Under the pieces are notes generated by a model. The model searched no databases. It worked only from the letters and a program-made list of their open reading frames with translations, and was not told the DNA's origin. From Lumbricus terrestris (taxonomy: Eukaryota; Annelida; Clitellata; Crassiclitellata; Lumbricidae), in NCBI GenBank assembly GCA_949752735.1, contig OX457036.1, positions 3,532,629-3,596,628 of the forward strand: 64,000 nucleotides of DNA. Direction: 5' to 3'. This document shows, piece after piece, positions 33,825 through 45,215 of the stretch. Each line of letters starts with the position of its first letter. The stretch's first letter is position 1. The position numbers and the translations under genes are program-made.

Positions 33825-33990
33825 GATGTGCCTTGGTGTCTGAAAGTTCCGTGTTCGAATCCTCATTTAGCTGTCGCGTATGGACCCTAAGAAAATCCTT
33901 CAGTCGTAATAATTACTCATGCACATCGGCGTGAAAATGAAATTCAGTGTCCGCGCTGTAGTCAGGAGCACCTTTATGACTTGGCCGAAA
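33825..33990 (+). mobile_element. Truncated tRNA-derived SINE, duplicate of 28475
   Basis: B box GTGTTCGAATCC, AGCTGTCGCGTATGGACC body and a decayed CAGGAGCACCTTTATGA tail. Confidence 0.72.
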
Positions 33991-34394
33991 GAAATAGTAA
34001 AAAAAACATTTATTAGTCGAGTCGAGTCGAGTCGATGATACAGAGATTCACTCGACTTTGCAACGCCAATGATCGACTCGCGAGTCTATTGAAATTTTTT
34101 CGATCAGCTCGACTTGGTGAAGTCACGGTCAATTCATCGATCAACTCGATCAACAGCGGGGTATAGCAATTACCCTACCTGTTTCGGCACCGACTCCAGG
34201 ACTTGATGAAGAGTGGGAGAGGAAGACGAGGACGAGGACGAGGAGGGCGATGCTAGCCACCTTTGTCACGACAGAATTTCAATAAACTATAAACACAGCA
34301 GCGATTGAATTTAATTGAACTAGTTCAGAAGATCTTATGACGTTAACGGGAGAACATTCTGAACTGCATATAATTATTATTGCGTACGTGTTCA

Positions 34395-34670
34395 AAATAC
34401 ACAGAATCTAATATTTTGTCCAGTCATAAGTACACGTTTGTGGAATCGAAGGGTCCCATGTAAAAGAGGTAGGCCTATAATTTCGAGGTACACTCATATA
34501 TTTTAAACCTAAGTAAACTATTTGGTGCAGAAATGAAAGCTCTATACATAGATATATTACAAGTTATGATCTCTCAAAGCAGACCAAAAATCCAGGGGGT
34601 TGTCAACCATCCCCTTGGTATAGTCTACTTCACAAAATAGCTTGGCAACCTGGGGTTATTGCTCTATAAT
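34395..34670. mobile_element. Right-end remnant of piggyBac-like family C, duplicate of 29130
   Basis: TTCAAAATACACAGAATCTA, TTTGGTGCAGAAATGAAAGC, GGGTTGTCAACCATCCCC and AGCTTGGCAACCTGGGGTTAT. The end is more diverged than at 29.3 kb. Confidence 0.72.
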
Positions 34671-35104
34671 TGTTTAACTTTCAGCGCATCTTATAGCCAC
34701 CATTGCAACTGACCTTGGTGTGTTGGTTATAAGTTATTGATAAAACGACATCGAGACATTTAAAAAAATGATTAGTGTCGCCCTCCTCAAATGAGTAATT
34801 AAAGATTGTGTAATTTAAATATATCTCAATTTTACCAAATTAGCGTCGATTTATTTGAACGTTTTGTAATCTGTTGCTTACGTCTTATGTTAATATGGAT
34901 TGTACGAATAATCTTAACCCTCGGAAGCTAACCTATGAAAAAATCACATATTGGATAACATGGGGTATATTTTTCACCCCATGCCATTTGAGGCCTATGA
35001 TATAAAATTAGACCATGTTTGATCAAAAATGATACCCAATTCAAGTTCAGCATGGAATTGACAAACTATGAAACCTAACTAAGTTAAAATATAAGTATTA
35101 TCCA

Positions 35105-35345
35105 GTGATATTTTCGTGAATAAGAAGTAGAATAAGAATAATAATTATTGTAATTTCGTTCAGCAGAAGTAGAAGTAGAATAAAAATTATTTTAAGAACG
35201 AGAATAGAATAAGAAGTGGAATTAAGACCTTCAAAAGTGAATAAGAATAAGAAGTATAATTATTTTAAGAACGAGAATAGAATAAGAAGTGGAATTAGAA
35301 CATTCAGAAGTGAATAAGAATAAGAAGTATAAATATTTTGAGAAC
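35105..35345 (+). repeat. About 74-bp minisatellite (AGAAGTAGAATAAGAA-rich)
   Basis: Repeats of GTGAATAAGAATAAGAAG and GAACGAGAATAGAATAAG within piggyBac-like A. It is related to the block at 36460-36693. Confidence 0.85.
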
Positions 35346-36459
35346 GAAAATGAAGAGACTTCTGATTTTTATGGGCCGTATTTTAGTCATGTGAGGAAGC
35401 AGATTAGTCACAGAACAAAGAGGCGTTTTACCTGTATTCCCGGGGTCATAATTATGGCTCTAAACTAGTCTAAACCGGTTTGGAGTTAGGGGCTATTCGA
35501 GGTCAATCCACGCAAGAACCTTGGAGCTATTGATATGCAAATTGGGGTAATGCAGGGCTGAGGGGGGAGGAAACCAGTGCCGACTGGCAGGGTCACCATT
35601 GGAGTTAGGTAAGATATGATTGGCCTGTGAATAAGGAGAGACAAGAGTCAGGCACGTGAGACTGAACAGAGGCAGTCCGCTGGCAAGAAAGACTGTTTAG
35701 CTGTAGCTGGCTATGAAAAGGAGGGTGGTTGTCTCTGGTGTAGAGAAGAGCATAGGATTGCCTTTGGAGAGAGAAACCAACAGAATTCTCTGGCCAGGAC
35801 CTGATTTAATATCCAGGGTGAAATATATCAGGCTTGAACAATTTCTGTCACAACATATTTTGAGGGTAAAGAAGGAAATGGACCACTTTGTTTAATCTGA
35901 GGTAACAAAATAAGCCGTAGGCCTAGAGTTTGCAGTTACAAAACATTCTCGTTGATAACATGCTTTGTTTGTCACCTTTATTTAGTTATGTAAAATCCTG
36001 TTAGTACTATGTGAATAGTCGTCCAACTTCTAATTCTGATTCATTCACGTTACAATATCGCTCTTCACGCCAGTTGAGTTATGTTATCATTATTCTATGG
36101 ATCCCCCACATGCATAGCAGGAACATTAATTCCCTCGGCCCGTAACCTGTGCTTGCAGGTCACAAGTCCCTTCTTTATCATGAGACACGGATGCCGTCGG
36201 CCTTCTGGCAATGAAAACCATGTATTCGACAAAATTGGTCCCAAGCCTGGAGTTTAATCACCAGAAAACCACCCACAAATTTGAAGCTTTATAAGTTTAT
36301 ATCATAGCCTTAAATTCCAAGCTTCTAAAAGTGTCATCACGCAGAAAGCATTAGGATGATTAGGTCTATCATCGTGACTATAAATAAGCTAAATTGGCAG
36401 ATTGCAAGAGCGAGAAAAACTGACAAGTGCACGGATAAGTAAAATTATGCCTACACTCT
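35346..36459. other. Interior of piggyBac-like A without recognisable gene
   Basis: No transposase motif recognised. The open frame at 35713-35895 is short and featureless. Confidence 0.5.
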
Positions 36460-36693
36460 AACTGGAAGAAGAAGTGAAATTATCTGAGAACTGGAAGTAG
36501 AAGTAAAATTGCTCTAGTAGAAGTGAATAAGAACTAGAAGTAAAATTATTTGAGAACTAGAAGTAGAATTGGAAGTAAAATCACGTCAGCAGAAGTGAAT
36601 AAGAACTAGAAGTAAAATTATTTGAGAACTAGAAGTAGAAGTGGAAGTAAAATCACGTCAACAGAAGTGAATAAGAACTAGAAGTAAAATTAT
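36460..36693 (+). repeat. 72-bp minisatellite
   Basis: GTGAATAAGAACTAG recurs at 36523, 36595 and 36667, an exact 72-base period. piggyBac-like B inserted at the right end of this array. Confidence 0.92.
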
Positions 36694-36925
36694 CCTCCTG
36701 AGACCTGAGACAATGTCTGGAGATATTTCTTTAATTTTTTTATGAATTTGAGTACACAAGGGTGCATGTACCCCCTATAAATTTTTAGTTTAACAGTCAC
36801 GTGACAGGAAGTGCTATTTCCGTTATGTGCATAATAATGTACATTGGGACTCAGGTACTAGTTTATGATCATCATGTGTTTCACATCCGAGAAGGTATCT
36901 TTTCTTGAATGAAAACATAAATTCA

Positions 36926-37204
36926 TGTACATGTATGTATGTATGTATGTATGTATGTATGTATATATGTATATATGTCTGTATGTATGTATGTGTGTAT
37001 GTAAATTTGTATATATATCTATATGTGCACATATGTAGGTGTGATTGCATGCACTGAATAATGTATGTAAGCTTAGGTATGTGTGTACGTGTAAATGTGC
37101 AGTATGTATGTAGATACATACATACATACATACATACATACATGTGCATACATACATGCGTACATGTGCATACATACATACATACATACATATACATACA
37201 TACA

Positions 37205-37236
<32 letters not shown>

Positions 37237-37826
37237 CATACATACATACATGCATACATACACACACATACATGCATACATACATAGTTGCATACATACA
37301 CACATATAAATATACATATACACATACATGCATACATACATGCATGCATGCATGCAAACATACATGCATTCAGGTATGTATGTATGTATGTACATACATT
37401 CACATATGCATACAAGTACATTCATGTGTTCGTACGTAGTCAAGTACATGCATGCATGCACGTGTACATACATACATACATTACATACATACATACATAT
37501 ACAATACATACATGTACATGCATGCATTTATGCACATACGTACATACATACATACATACATACACATAGAAATACATATACACATACATAATATACATGC
37601 ATAACAACATGCAGCATACATTCATGCGTTCGTAAGTTACGCACGTACTTATGTACGTGCATGCATGCATGCGTACACACATACATGTGCATAAATTCAT
37701 ACATACACATACATACATACATACATACATACGTACGTACATACATACATACATACATACATACATACATACATACATACATACATACATACATACATAC
37801 ATACATACATACATACACACATACAT
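36926..37826. repeat. About 900-bp (TATG)n / (CATA)n microsatellite with strand switches
   Basis: GTAT units up to about 37020 switch to ACAT/CATA units for most of the rest, with a short GTAT return at 37375-37395. It stays open in several frames on both strands, giving false Tyr-Met-Cys and His-Thr-Tyr proteins. Confidence 0.96.
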
Positions 37827-39160
37827 ACATGCACACACTAAACCTAAGTGTAAAGAGACAGGAGTAATGGCGAGGAGTAAGTCCTACAGGGGTAATGATC
37901 GGAGGGCAATGACAGGGGGTAATGGGTCGGGGGTGAGGGTGCTGTTCTGTAGCCAAAACAGCTTCATCAGCATCCAGACGACCTTAGACAACTATAGATC
38001 ATACATACATCAAGTCCTGCAAGCAGTCGAACCTGAAACCCGATGTGCATTTAAATGTACGCGCAGTTCACAAGATCTCTGGATCACATTTATTGATTCA
38101 ATCAGAAATTGAAAAGACATTTATTTGCGCAGAGAATCGCTCAATTATGCTACAATTTCACATAACAATTAGGGCTGTTGATTTAATCGCGTTAACGCGT
38201 GCGATTAACGCGTTAAAAAAATTTGCGATTAAAATTTTTAACGCATTAATCGCACGCGTTAATTAGATCTGATTAAAATGGAATCAGAGGCAGAAAAGTC
38301 GTTTTATACGGAAGGCTCATACTTAAAGGAAGTGATACATTCTTTGGCAAATATTCCAACAAAGAATTTGAGTATTATCGTAGCAATTCGTCGCTCAATT
38401 ATCGCATGCATGCGAGCCAAAACATGTGCTTAGCGCCAACGATGAGTCGTCAACATCGCCCGCAACGTCCACTACAGTTGTTTCCTCTTTCCTCGCCCCG
38501 TCAAACTACGTTGGTTGAACTCCATGAGATGGCAAGACCAATGGATCCAGGTTCCAAATGATAAATATTTACAGAAGGACAATTGAGACGAGGTTTGGCA
38601 AGAACCGCAGCCTCTTGTGAAAAATTGTGACTAAATAATGGGGTTCAACAGTAGACCTACTAGGCCTATTGTTAATTAATAAGAGCATCCCTTGAACCGA
38701 CCAATGTAAATAAACTGTTCTGCTTATACAATTGGCTGAATAAATAATTAATTTTGATAATCAAAAAACGGTTGTAAAATTTTCACTTTCAAGCCTATAT
38801 CATTTTAATTAAAGGTGGCTCAAATTAAAAAATTAACGGATTTTGAGCTGTTGACTGATTTGAACAGTGTTTCAAATTTCAATTCTGTCTGTCATACAAA
38901 ACTGTTCAATAAACTAAATGCAGAAATTCAACAGACCTAAGCCAAAGGTTATTGAATATGTTTGCAATAGAAAGAATGCATTCAGTCATTAAAATTTTAT
39001 GCTTCAGGGGTCCTTAGAAAATAGTAAGATTAATATATTTGAAGGAAATGGTATTGCGATTAATTTGCAGTTAATTGCGATTAAAAAAGTTAATCGCGCG
39101 ATTAATTTCGATTAAAAATTTTAATCGAACAACAGCCCTAATATATATATATATATATAT

Positions 39161-40506
39161 TGTAAAGAATCTCGACCCACTAGGGCTGGGCAAAAGACCA
39201 CCAGGAACCGAGCTCCAGACCCTAGTCGTTAAGGCGATGTCCGTCCGTCGTGTAGTCCGGCGTCAACTGGGGATTGACGACTAGCCAGTCAGGCTTGAAA
39301 CACTTTTATTCGACTTCAAGAAAACCCTCGTTAAGCTGTCCTCAGCCAACTTCTATAGCGCCAGAGTTCGGAGCAAGTTCGGAGCAAGTTCGGAGCAAGT
39401 TCGGAGCAATTCGCGTAGCGCCACTGTCTGAAAACTAATATACCACTGTCTGCAGTAATTGCCAACGCAGAATGCTGAATCGTCGTCGAGTAGAGGACCG
39501 CTGCTTCGCCAGCGCACGTCGAAGTCGGTGAAACGGGTCGGGTTTCGAACCAGAGTCGACGTCGTCGTTGCGTAGCGATAAAACTGAACCACTGCGCTCA
39601 CCCGGTCGGAAACGTTGGCAGATCCGGAGTCGAATGGCGTCGTCGTTGCGTAGCGAGAATCACCAGACTCTCCGTCGACAGCAGCGTCGGATGGCAGAGA
39701 GAACGACTGTGGGTCAAGAATCGAACCCCAGCCACCAGCGTCGGACAGCAAAGGCTTACGAACCTTTCGTCGTCGACAGCGTCGGATCGTAGTCGTCGTA
39801 GATTCACGAAAGTCCCCAGACTTTCCGCCGTCAGCCGCGTCGGGTTACAGAAGAGCACGACTGTGGGTCAAGAATCGAACCCCAGCCACCAGCGTCGGAC
39901 AGCAAAGGCTTACGAACCTTTCGTCGTCGACAGCGTCGGATCGTAGTCGTCGTAGATTCACCGTAGCGCTCTTCGAAGCGTTTTCTCCCGTACGACTCGT
40001 AGCGGCACTGCGCCTCGAACCTGTAACACTCGGCTGTCGCAGCTCCCTTCTATCTCACGGCGACCGCGTCGGCTGATCCTTCCGTTCGATCGACTGTATT
40101 TCGACGACTGCTTCTCTGACTGTTTCTCGGTCGATGACTTCTTCTCGGTGACTGTTTCCTTCGATGACTTCTTCTCGGTGACTGTTGTGCCTGCGCACGC
40201 ACTCGTATATATACGTATGCGCCAAGCCACGCCCATGCATATATTATGTAGACGCTGGACCACGCCCTGCATATATTATGTAGTCGCCTGTCAGGCCCAG
40301 GTAGACGCTTAGCCACGCCTTGCATAAATTAAGTAGACGGCATGTTGACGCTTAGCCACGCCTATGCATAAATTAAGTAGACGCCATGTAGACGCTTAGC
40401 CACGCCTATGCATAAATTAAGTAGACGGCATGTTTCAACGATACACAGGCAGACAGGGACACGGACAATTAATTAAAACAAACTGCAGGGGCCTATTTTT
40501 ACAACA
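39161..40506 (-). repeat. 3' LTR of element 2
   Basis: 1,346 bp. On the minus strand, U3 carries a 44-45 bp tandem repeat (plus 40258-40440; GCCACGCCTATGCATAAATT) and then a TATATATA box at about 40206-40214. A 105-bp exact direct duplication lies at 39703-39807 and 39857-39961, and three GTTCGGAGCAA repeats are at 39366-39407. Confidence 0.93.
40206..40214 (-). promoter_or_regulatory. TATA box of element 2 LTR
   Basis: TATATATAC in minus sense, directly downstream of the 44-bp U3 repeats; the matching site in the other LTR is near 44915-44923 and would drive the element. Confidence 0.5.
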
Positions 40507-41129
40507 CGCCTCCCCCAGAAGCAATCCAAGGCCCACCTTGGAGCACTAACAGAAAATCTACCCGACAATCGGAGTAAAATATCCTATAAAACACGATTAA
40601 TTGTCCAACTATACAGCAAATGCAAGAGTATCTGTACCAAAAGAAAATCTAACAAGTTTTCCAATCAGCAAAATGCTGTACATCAGCTTGCCACAGAAAT
40701 AACTGCCACACGGTACCGTAATTAAAGACATCATAAATAGCCAAGCTGAATCGGGTGCGAAGTGCTTTTCGCGCACATCCCCCTTTTTGTTCGGCTCTTT
40801 TCTTGCGGGTGCGAAGTGCCATCTCGGTCACAACCCCCTTTTATTTTTTTTTCTCGCCTGTTTTTCATGTCTCTGCCTGTTTTTCTTTTTTCCTTTTTTT
40901 TTTTTTTTTTAGGCTTATTTCTCTATTTTTTTTTTTTTTTCATTTCGGGTACGGTGTGAACTGTTTTGTTCACACCCCCCTTCTTTCTTTTCTTTTAAAA
41001 CAACATAGCATAAGTACAAACAATTGAATAGCTAACTATACAGCCGGCAATTACGCCTAATCAAAAAAAAATAAGCTCGGAGTCAGGCACGACTCAATAA
41101 TTATTTAACTAATTTGCTTTCAGCCGCGT
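40507..41129 (-). other. Element 2 3' noncoding zone and polypurine tract
   Basis: Next to the LTR is CTGGGGGAGGCG (minus sense), a plausible polypurine tract. 40754-40985 has three imperfect repeats of CGGGTGCGAAGTGC...CCCCCTT with long T runs. No coding signal. Confidence 0.65.
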
Positions 41130-43784
41130 TCACTGAAAGCGGACAGGACGGCCAGCGTTGCGTCGTGGTCGACCTGTAGAGGTCGCCACTCCGTCCAAAT
41201 CCTGGTCGTGCGCATCCGTTTCGCGCGTTCCGTCCCCACGGCGGTGTGGCCGTCGACTGGTAGAAGCCGTGGCGCTCCCGGTCACTTTTTGGGGCGACCC
41301 TCCGGTCACTTTTTCGGTCGCCTCAGTCCATTCTCCCTTCGTCCTTCCATAACAGTGGCGAAGCTTGTCTACGTGCGCCACGAAGGGTTTAGCCTTCGGC
41401 GACTTTTGGAGAAGATAGTTGACCGGACCACACGCCCGCACAATCATCCACGGACCAGTAAAGTTACGCTGGAACTTCGGACTACGTCCCACAAATTTCC
41501 GTGGACTGAAGTAGTAAACCCAGTCTCCGGCTTCAAATTTCGCTGGTCGTACACGCAGGTCGTAGCTGTGCTTGCGTCGCTCAGCGCCTTTTCTGAGACC
41601 TTGGCGTGCAGCGCGATACGCTTTTTCAAACTTTTCCAGCAATTCCGCAGCGTAGGTCGAATACGTCTGCCCGTTCCCGTCTGGTTCCACAACTCCAGTT
41701 ACCAACATTTGTTCCAGTTGCGCATCAATGGTAGCCTGATAAGGAAGCGGTTGCCTCCTCAACGGTTGTCTCACCGGATGGGAGTCCCCAGTATCAATCC
41801 TATGCTGAGTAATCATGGTCCTTCCCAAATCATGGTCAGTGGTCGAGAAAATGCTTCTGTACTCGACCAACAAATTCTTCAGACGTTCTTTCACCTCAGC
41901 CGAAACATCCTCGGAGACATCTTCCATCAATTTTTCCACTAACTGTGCTTCCGGACCCGTCTGTCTATCACTGCCTTCCATTACTTCAACATTTACGGGG
42001 TGCAAATCGCCCAACATCAAGTCAGTAGTTAACATCGCAGGCTGTTCATTCAAATTCACCACACGAATGCACATTTTATCATCATCATCATTCAGCACAA
42101 CTCTAGCTACATGCAATCCCGGCCGAATCTCTTTAGATTCAGTCATCCACGCTTCAGCTGTGGTCGTCAAATCACGATATTGCGTCCTACAAGGGATATC
42201 GCACTGCGAACGAGGAAGAACAGTTGTCTCCTCAGCAACAATAACCCTGCGACACCAAAGTGAACCATTGCCCTTAACCAAAGAAATGCGGCGTCTACCA
42301 ACAAAGAGTGCACCCTGACCAAAACCAAGTCGACAGCGGTGTTGCCTCAACCAATCCATTCCCAGCATTGGTTCCCCAATCTGGTCAGAGACGAGAAAAT
42401 TGGTCTCAATGGAAAAACCTCTGGAAATCCTGATTGGGACATCAACCTGACCCAAAACCCTTATCTGTGTTCCGTTAGCAGCCAAGAGAATGCGAGTGCT
42501 AGGCTGGAGCAACAACCCATCAACATCAGACGAGGGAACCAGGCTTACCTCCGAACCAGTGTCCACGAGGAACGTTCTTTGCCGTCCGTTGATCACTCCA
42601 TGGATGTAGATCGCGTTGTTCGTCACGCCAGTTGCTCTGTCTCTCGTTGTATGGTTGGTGACGGTCTCTTGCTCGGTCGTCGGCTGGCCCGAATCGCGTG
42701 CGTCGTCGTTCCGGCGGTCTGGAAACTGTCGGCGTTGTCGGCACTGGCGTGCGTAGTGCCCTGGGGACCCGCATTTGAAACAGGTCGACCCACGTCCCAG
42801 ACTTCCTGATGCGTTACCTTGAGACGGAATGGTCGGCGGAGCCATCGGTGCGGAGTTGAAGTTCGTCCCGTTCGAGCTTCGAAGTCCCTCCAGCTGTCGG
42901 CAGATTCTTTCTTCCATGTCCTGCTGCCACTTGCGCTGGGCAGTGAAGAAGTCGTCCAGCTGAGACTGAAGCTGTCCTCTGGTGTCGGCCTCCTGAGTTC
43001 CTCTTATTCGATTCGCCGGTCTGCGACGATCCTCCAGGTCTGCGGTCTGTTGATACGCCGACAAGCGTAGAGCTGTTCGGTACGCCTCGTCGATCGTCTT
43101 CGGTTCCCGTTCTCTCACCTTTAGAGACAGCTCCCGGTCACGGATAGCTTCAAGGAAGGCGTCCTTAGCAACGATCTCGGTCGTCTCGTTCGACGGCACT
43201 GGATAGGCGAGAACGACAAGTCTCCGGATGTCGTGCAGCAGATCTCCCAGACTTTCAGCCGCCCTCTGGCGACGATAGTAGAGTTGCGCACGAAAAGTCT
43301 CAGCTTGACCTTCCGCGCCGTATCGTTGACGAAGTCTCTCGACCAGCTGTTCATACGTCACCTCCGTTCGCGCTCCAAAGTCCCACAACAGCTGCGTTGC
43401 TGCCTTTTCCAAGGAAACACGGAGGAAGTCGACTTTGTCGATTGCCGTCCATCTATTGTGGCGTGCGCAGACGTCGAATTGTGCCAAGAACGATTCGAGA
43501 GACCCAGTCCCATCGAATTTTGCTGGTTTCATGGTCATCTTCCGTTCACCGACCAAGCGACTGACGCTGTCCAAGACTTTTGTCTCCAAAGCGCTGACGT
43601 CTGTTTCGGAAATCAGCAGTCTTTTGCGATCCTTCTTCGGCGGGTCATCGAAGTCGATTCTCTCCAGAAAGCGGCTGGACTCGACCTCAAAGTCGACCAG
43701 GGCGTCCGTTGCACGTCTGACTGCTGGCGACGAAGTCATCGGGCGGTCAACAGCGTTTCCGTCCATCTCTGCAGTGTTCCACAT
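41130..43784 (-). CDS. gag-pro: Gag-protease polyprotein with in-frame RT/RNase H/integrase-core deletion
   Basis: I take the ATG at 43784 (884 codons), because the open frame further upstream runs through the primer-binding site and LTR without an ATG. Residues about 80-260 are Gag; a CCHC knuckle CFKCGSPGHYARQC lies at 335-348; protease DTG at 408-410; a Trp at 510 where element 1 has TAG. Residues 669-701 are the RT N-terminus (HPVRQPLRR to GVVEP). At 701/702 (near 41682) the frame jumps straight to the end of integrase: residues 703-813, closing with HVDKLRHCYG, then a basic Ser/Thr-rich tail. No stop or frameshift interrupts it. The protein could make particles but cannot reverse-transcribe or integrate alone. 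Confidence 0.92.
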   Translation of the reverse strand: MWNTAEMDGNAVDRPMTSSPAVRRATDALVDFEVESSRFLERIDFDDPPKKDRKRLLISETDVSALETKVLDSVSRLVGERKMTMKPAKFDGTGSLESFLAQFDVCARHNRWTAIDKVDFLRVSLEKAATQLLWDFGARTEVTYEQLVERLRQRYGAEGQAETFRAQLYYRRQRAAESLGDLLHDIRRLVVLAYPVPSNETTEIVAKDAFLEAIRDRELSLKVREREPKTIDEAYRTALRLSAYQQTADLEDRRRPANRIRGTQEADTRGQLQSQLDDFFTAQRKWQQDMEERICRQLEGLRSSNGTNFNSAPMAPPTIPSQGNASGSLGRGSTCFKCGSPGHYARQCRQRRQFPDRRNDDARDSGQPTTEQETVTNHTTRDRATGVTNNAIYIHGVINGRQRTFLVDTGSEVSLVPSSDVDGLLLQPSTRILLAANGTQIRVLGQVDVPIRISRGFSIETNFLVSDQIGEPMLGMDWLRQHRCRLGFGQGALFVGRRRISLVKGNGSLWCRRVIVAEETTVLPRSQCDIPCRTQYRDLTTTAEAWMTESKEIRPGLHVARVVLNDDDDKMCIRVVNLNEQPAMLTTDLMLGDLHPVNVEVMEGSDRQTGPEAQLVEKLMEDVSEDVSAEVKERLKNLLVEYRSIFSTTDHDLGRTMITQHRIDTGDSHPVRQPLRRQPLPYQATIDAQLEQMLVTGVVEPDGNGQTYSTYAAELLEKFEKAYRAARQGLRKGAERRKHSYDLRVRPAKFEAGDWVYYFSPRKFVGRSPKFQRNFTGPWMIVRACGPVNYLLQKSPKAKPFVAHVDKLRHCYGRTKGEWTEATEKVTGGSPQKVTGSATASTSRRPHRRGDGTRETDAHDQDLDGVATSTGRPRRNAGRPVRFQ

Positions 43785-43850
43785 TGTTGCTGAATTTCGC
43801 TCCACTGGCTTATTCCGAATTTCCAAGAAGTCCGACGAAATCCAATCACT

Positions 43851-43866
43851 CCACTTCACGGTACCA
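43851..43866 (-). other. Primer-binding site, element 2
   Basis: TGGTACCGTGAAGTGG in minus sense, three bases from the LTR end. Confidence 0.75.
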
Positions 43867-43869
43867 GTT

Positions 43870-45215
43870 TGTAAAGAATCTCGACCCACTAGGGCTGGGC
43901 AAAAGACCACCAGGAACCGAGCTCCAGACCCTAGTCGTTAAGGCGATGTCCGTCCGTCGTGTAGTCCGGCGTCAACTGGGGATTGACGACTAGCCAGTCA
44001 GGCTTGAAACACTTTTATTCGACTTCAAGAAAACCCTCGTTAAGCTGTCCTCAGCCAACTTCTATAGCGCCAGAGTTCGGAGCAAGTTCGGAGCAAGTTC
44101 GGAGCAAGTTCGGAGCAATTCGCGTAGCGCCACTGTCTGAAAACTAATATACCACTGTCTGCAGTAATTGCCAACGCAGAATGCTGAATCGTCGTCGAGT
44201 AGAGGACCGCTGCTTCGCCAGCGCACGTCGAAGTCGGTGAAACGGGTCGGGTTTCGAACCAGAGTCGACGTCGTCGTTGCGTAGCGATAAAACTGAACCA
44301 CTGCGCTCACCCGGTCGGAAACGTTGGCAGATCCGGAGTCGAATGGCGTCGTCGTTGCGTAGCGAGAATCACCAGACTCTCCGTCGACAGCAGCGTCGGA
44401 TGGCAGAGAGAACGACTGTGGGTCAAGAATCGAACCCCAGCCACCAGCGTCGGACAGCAAAGGCTTACGAACCTTTCGTCGTCGACAGCGTCGGATCGTA
44501 GTCGTCGTAGATTCACGAAAGTCCCCAGACTTTCCGCCGTCAGCCACGTCGGGTTACAGAAGAGCACGACTGTGGGTCAAGAATCGAACCCCAGCCACCA
44601 GCGTCGGACAGCAAAGGCTTACGAACCTTTCGTCGTCGACAGCGTCGGATCGTAGTCGTCGTAGATTCACCGTAGCGCTCTTCGAAGCGTTTTCTCCCGT
44701 ACGACTCGTAGCGGCACTGCGCCTCGAACCTGTAACACTCGGCTGTCGCAGCTCCCTTCTATCTCACGGCGACCGCGTCGGCTGATCCTTCCGTTCGATC
44801 GACTGTATTTCGACGACTGCTTCTCTGACTGTTTCTCGGTCGATGACTTCTTCTCGGTGACTGTTTCCTTCGATGACTTCTTCTCGGTGACTGTTGTGCC
44901 TGCGCACGCACTCGTATATATACGTATGCGCCAAGCCACGCCCATGCATATATTATGTAGACGCTGGACCACGCCCTGCATATATTATGTAGTCGCCTGT
45001 CAGGCCCAGGTAGACGCTTAGCCACGCCTTGCATAAATTAAGTAGACGGCATGTTGACGCTTAGCCACGCCTATGCATAAATTAAGTAGACGCCATGTAG
45101 ACGCTTAGCCACGCCTATGCATAAATTAAGTAGACGGCATGTTTCAACGATACACAGGCAGACAGGGACACGGACAATTAATTAAAACAAACTGCAGGGG
45201 CCTATTTTTACAACA
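43870..45215 (-). repeat. 5' LTR of element 2
   Basis: Same length as 39161-40506. The one difference I noticed is CAGCCACGTCGG here against CAGCCGCGTCGG at 39834-39845. Confidence 0.93.

Larger units (their letters stand above)
39161..45215 (-). mobile_element. Ty3/gypsy LTR retrotransposon 2, young, RT-deleted
   Basis: Two 1,346-bp LTRs enclose a minus-strand Gag-Pro ORF. The order on the minus strand is LTR, AAC spacer, primer-binding site, ORF, a 3' noncoding zone, a purine tract (complement of 40507-40518) and LTR. The LTRs begin TGTTG and end TTACA on that strand. It inserted in (AT)n, so the 4-6 bp target duplication cannot be told apart from the repeat. Near-identical LTRs mean a recent insertion. 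Confidence 0.95.

Noticed and set aside
35713..35895. 60-codon ORF as a host exon or transposase
   Set aside because: No domain, splice sites or repeat partner; length is within chance for this sequence.
36823..37956. Long frames rich in Tyr-Met-Cys-Val or His-Thr-Tyr-Ile on both strands
   Set aside because: Translation of the (CATA)n/(TATG)n microsatellite.
43785..43910. Extending the element 2 ORF to 43910
   Set aside because: The extension starts without an ATG inside the LTR and translates the primer-binding site.
41208..43941. Plus-strand frames of 150-244 codons opposite element 2
   Set aside because: Antisense shadows of the Gag-Pro ORF with no domain.
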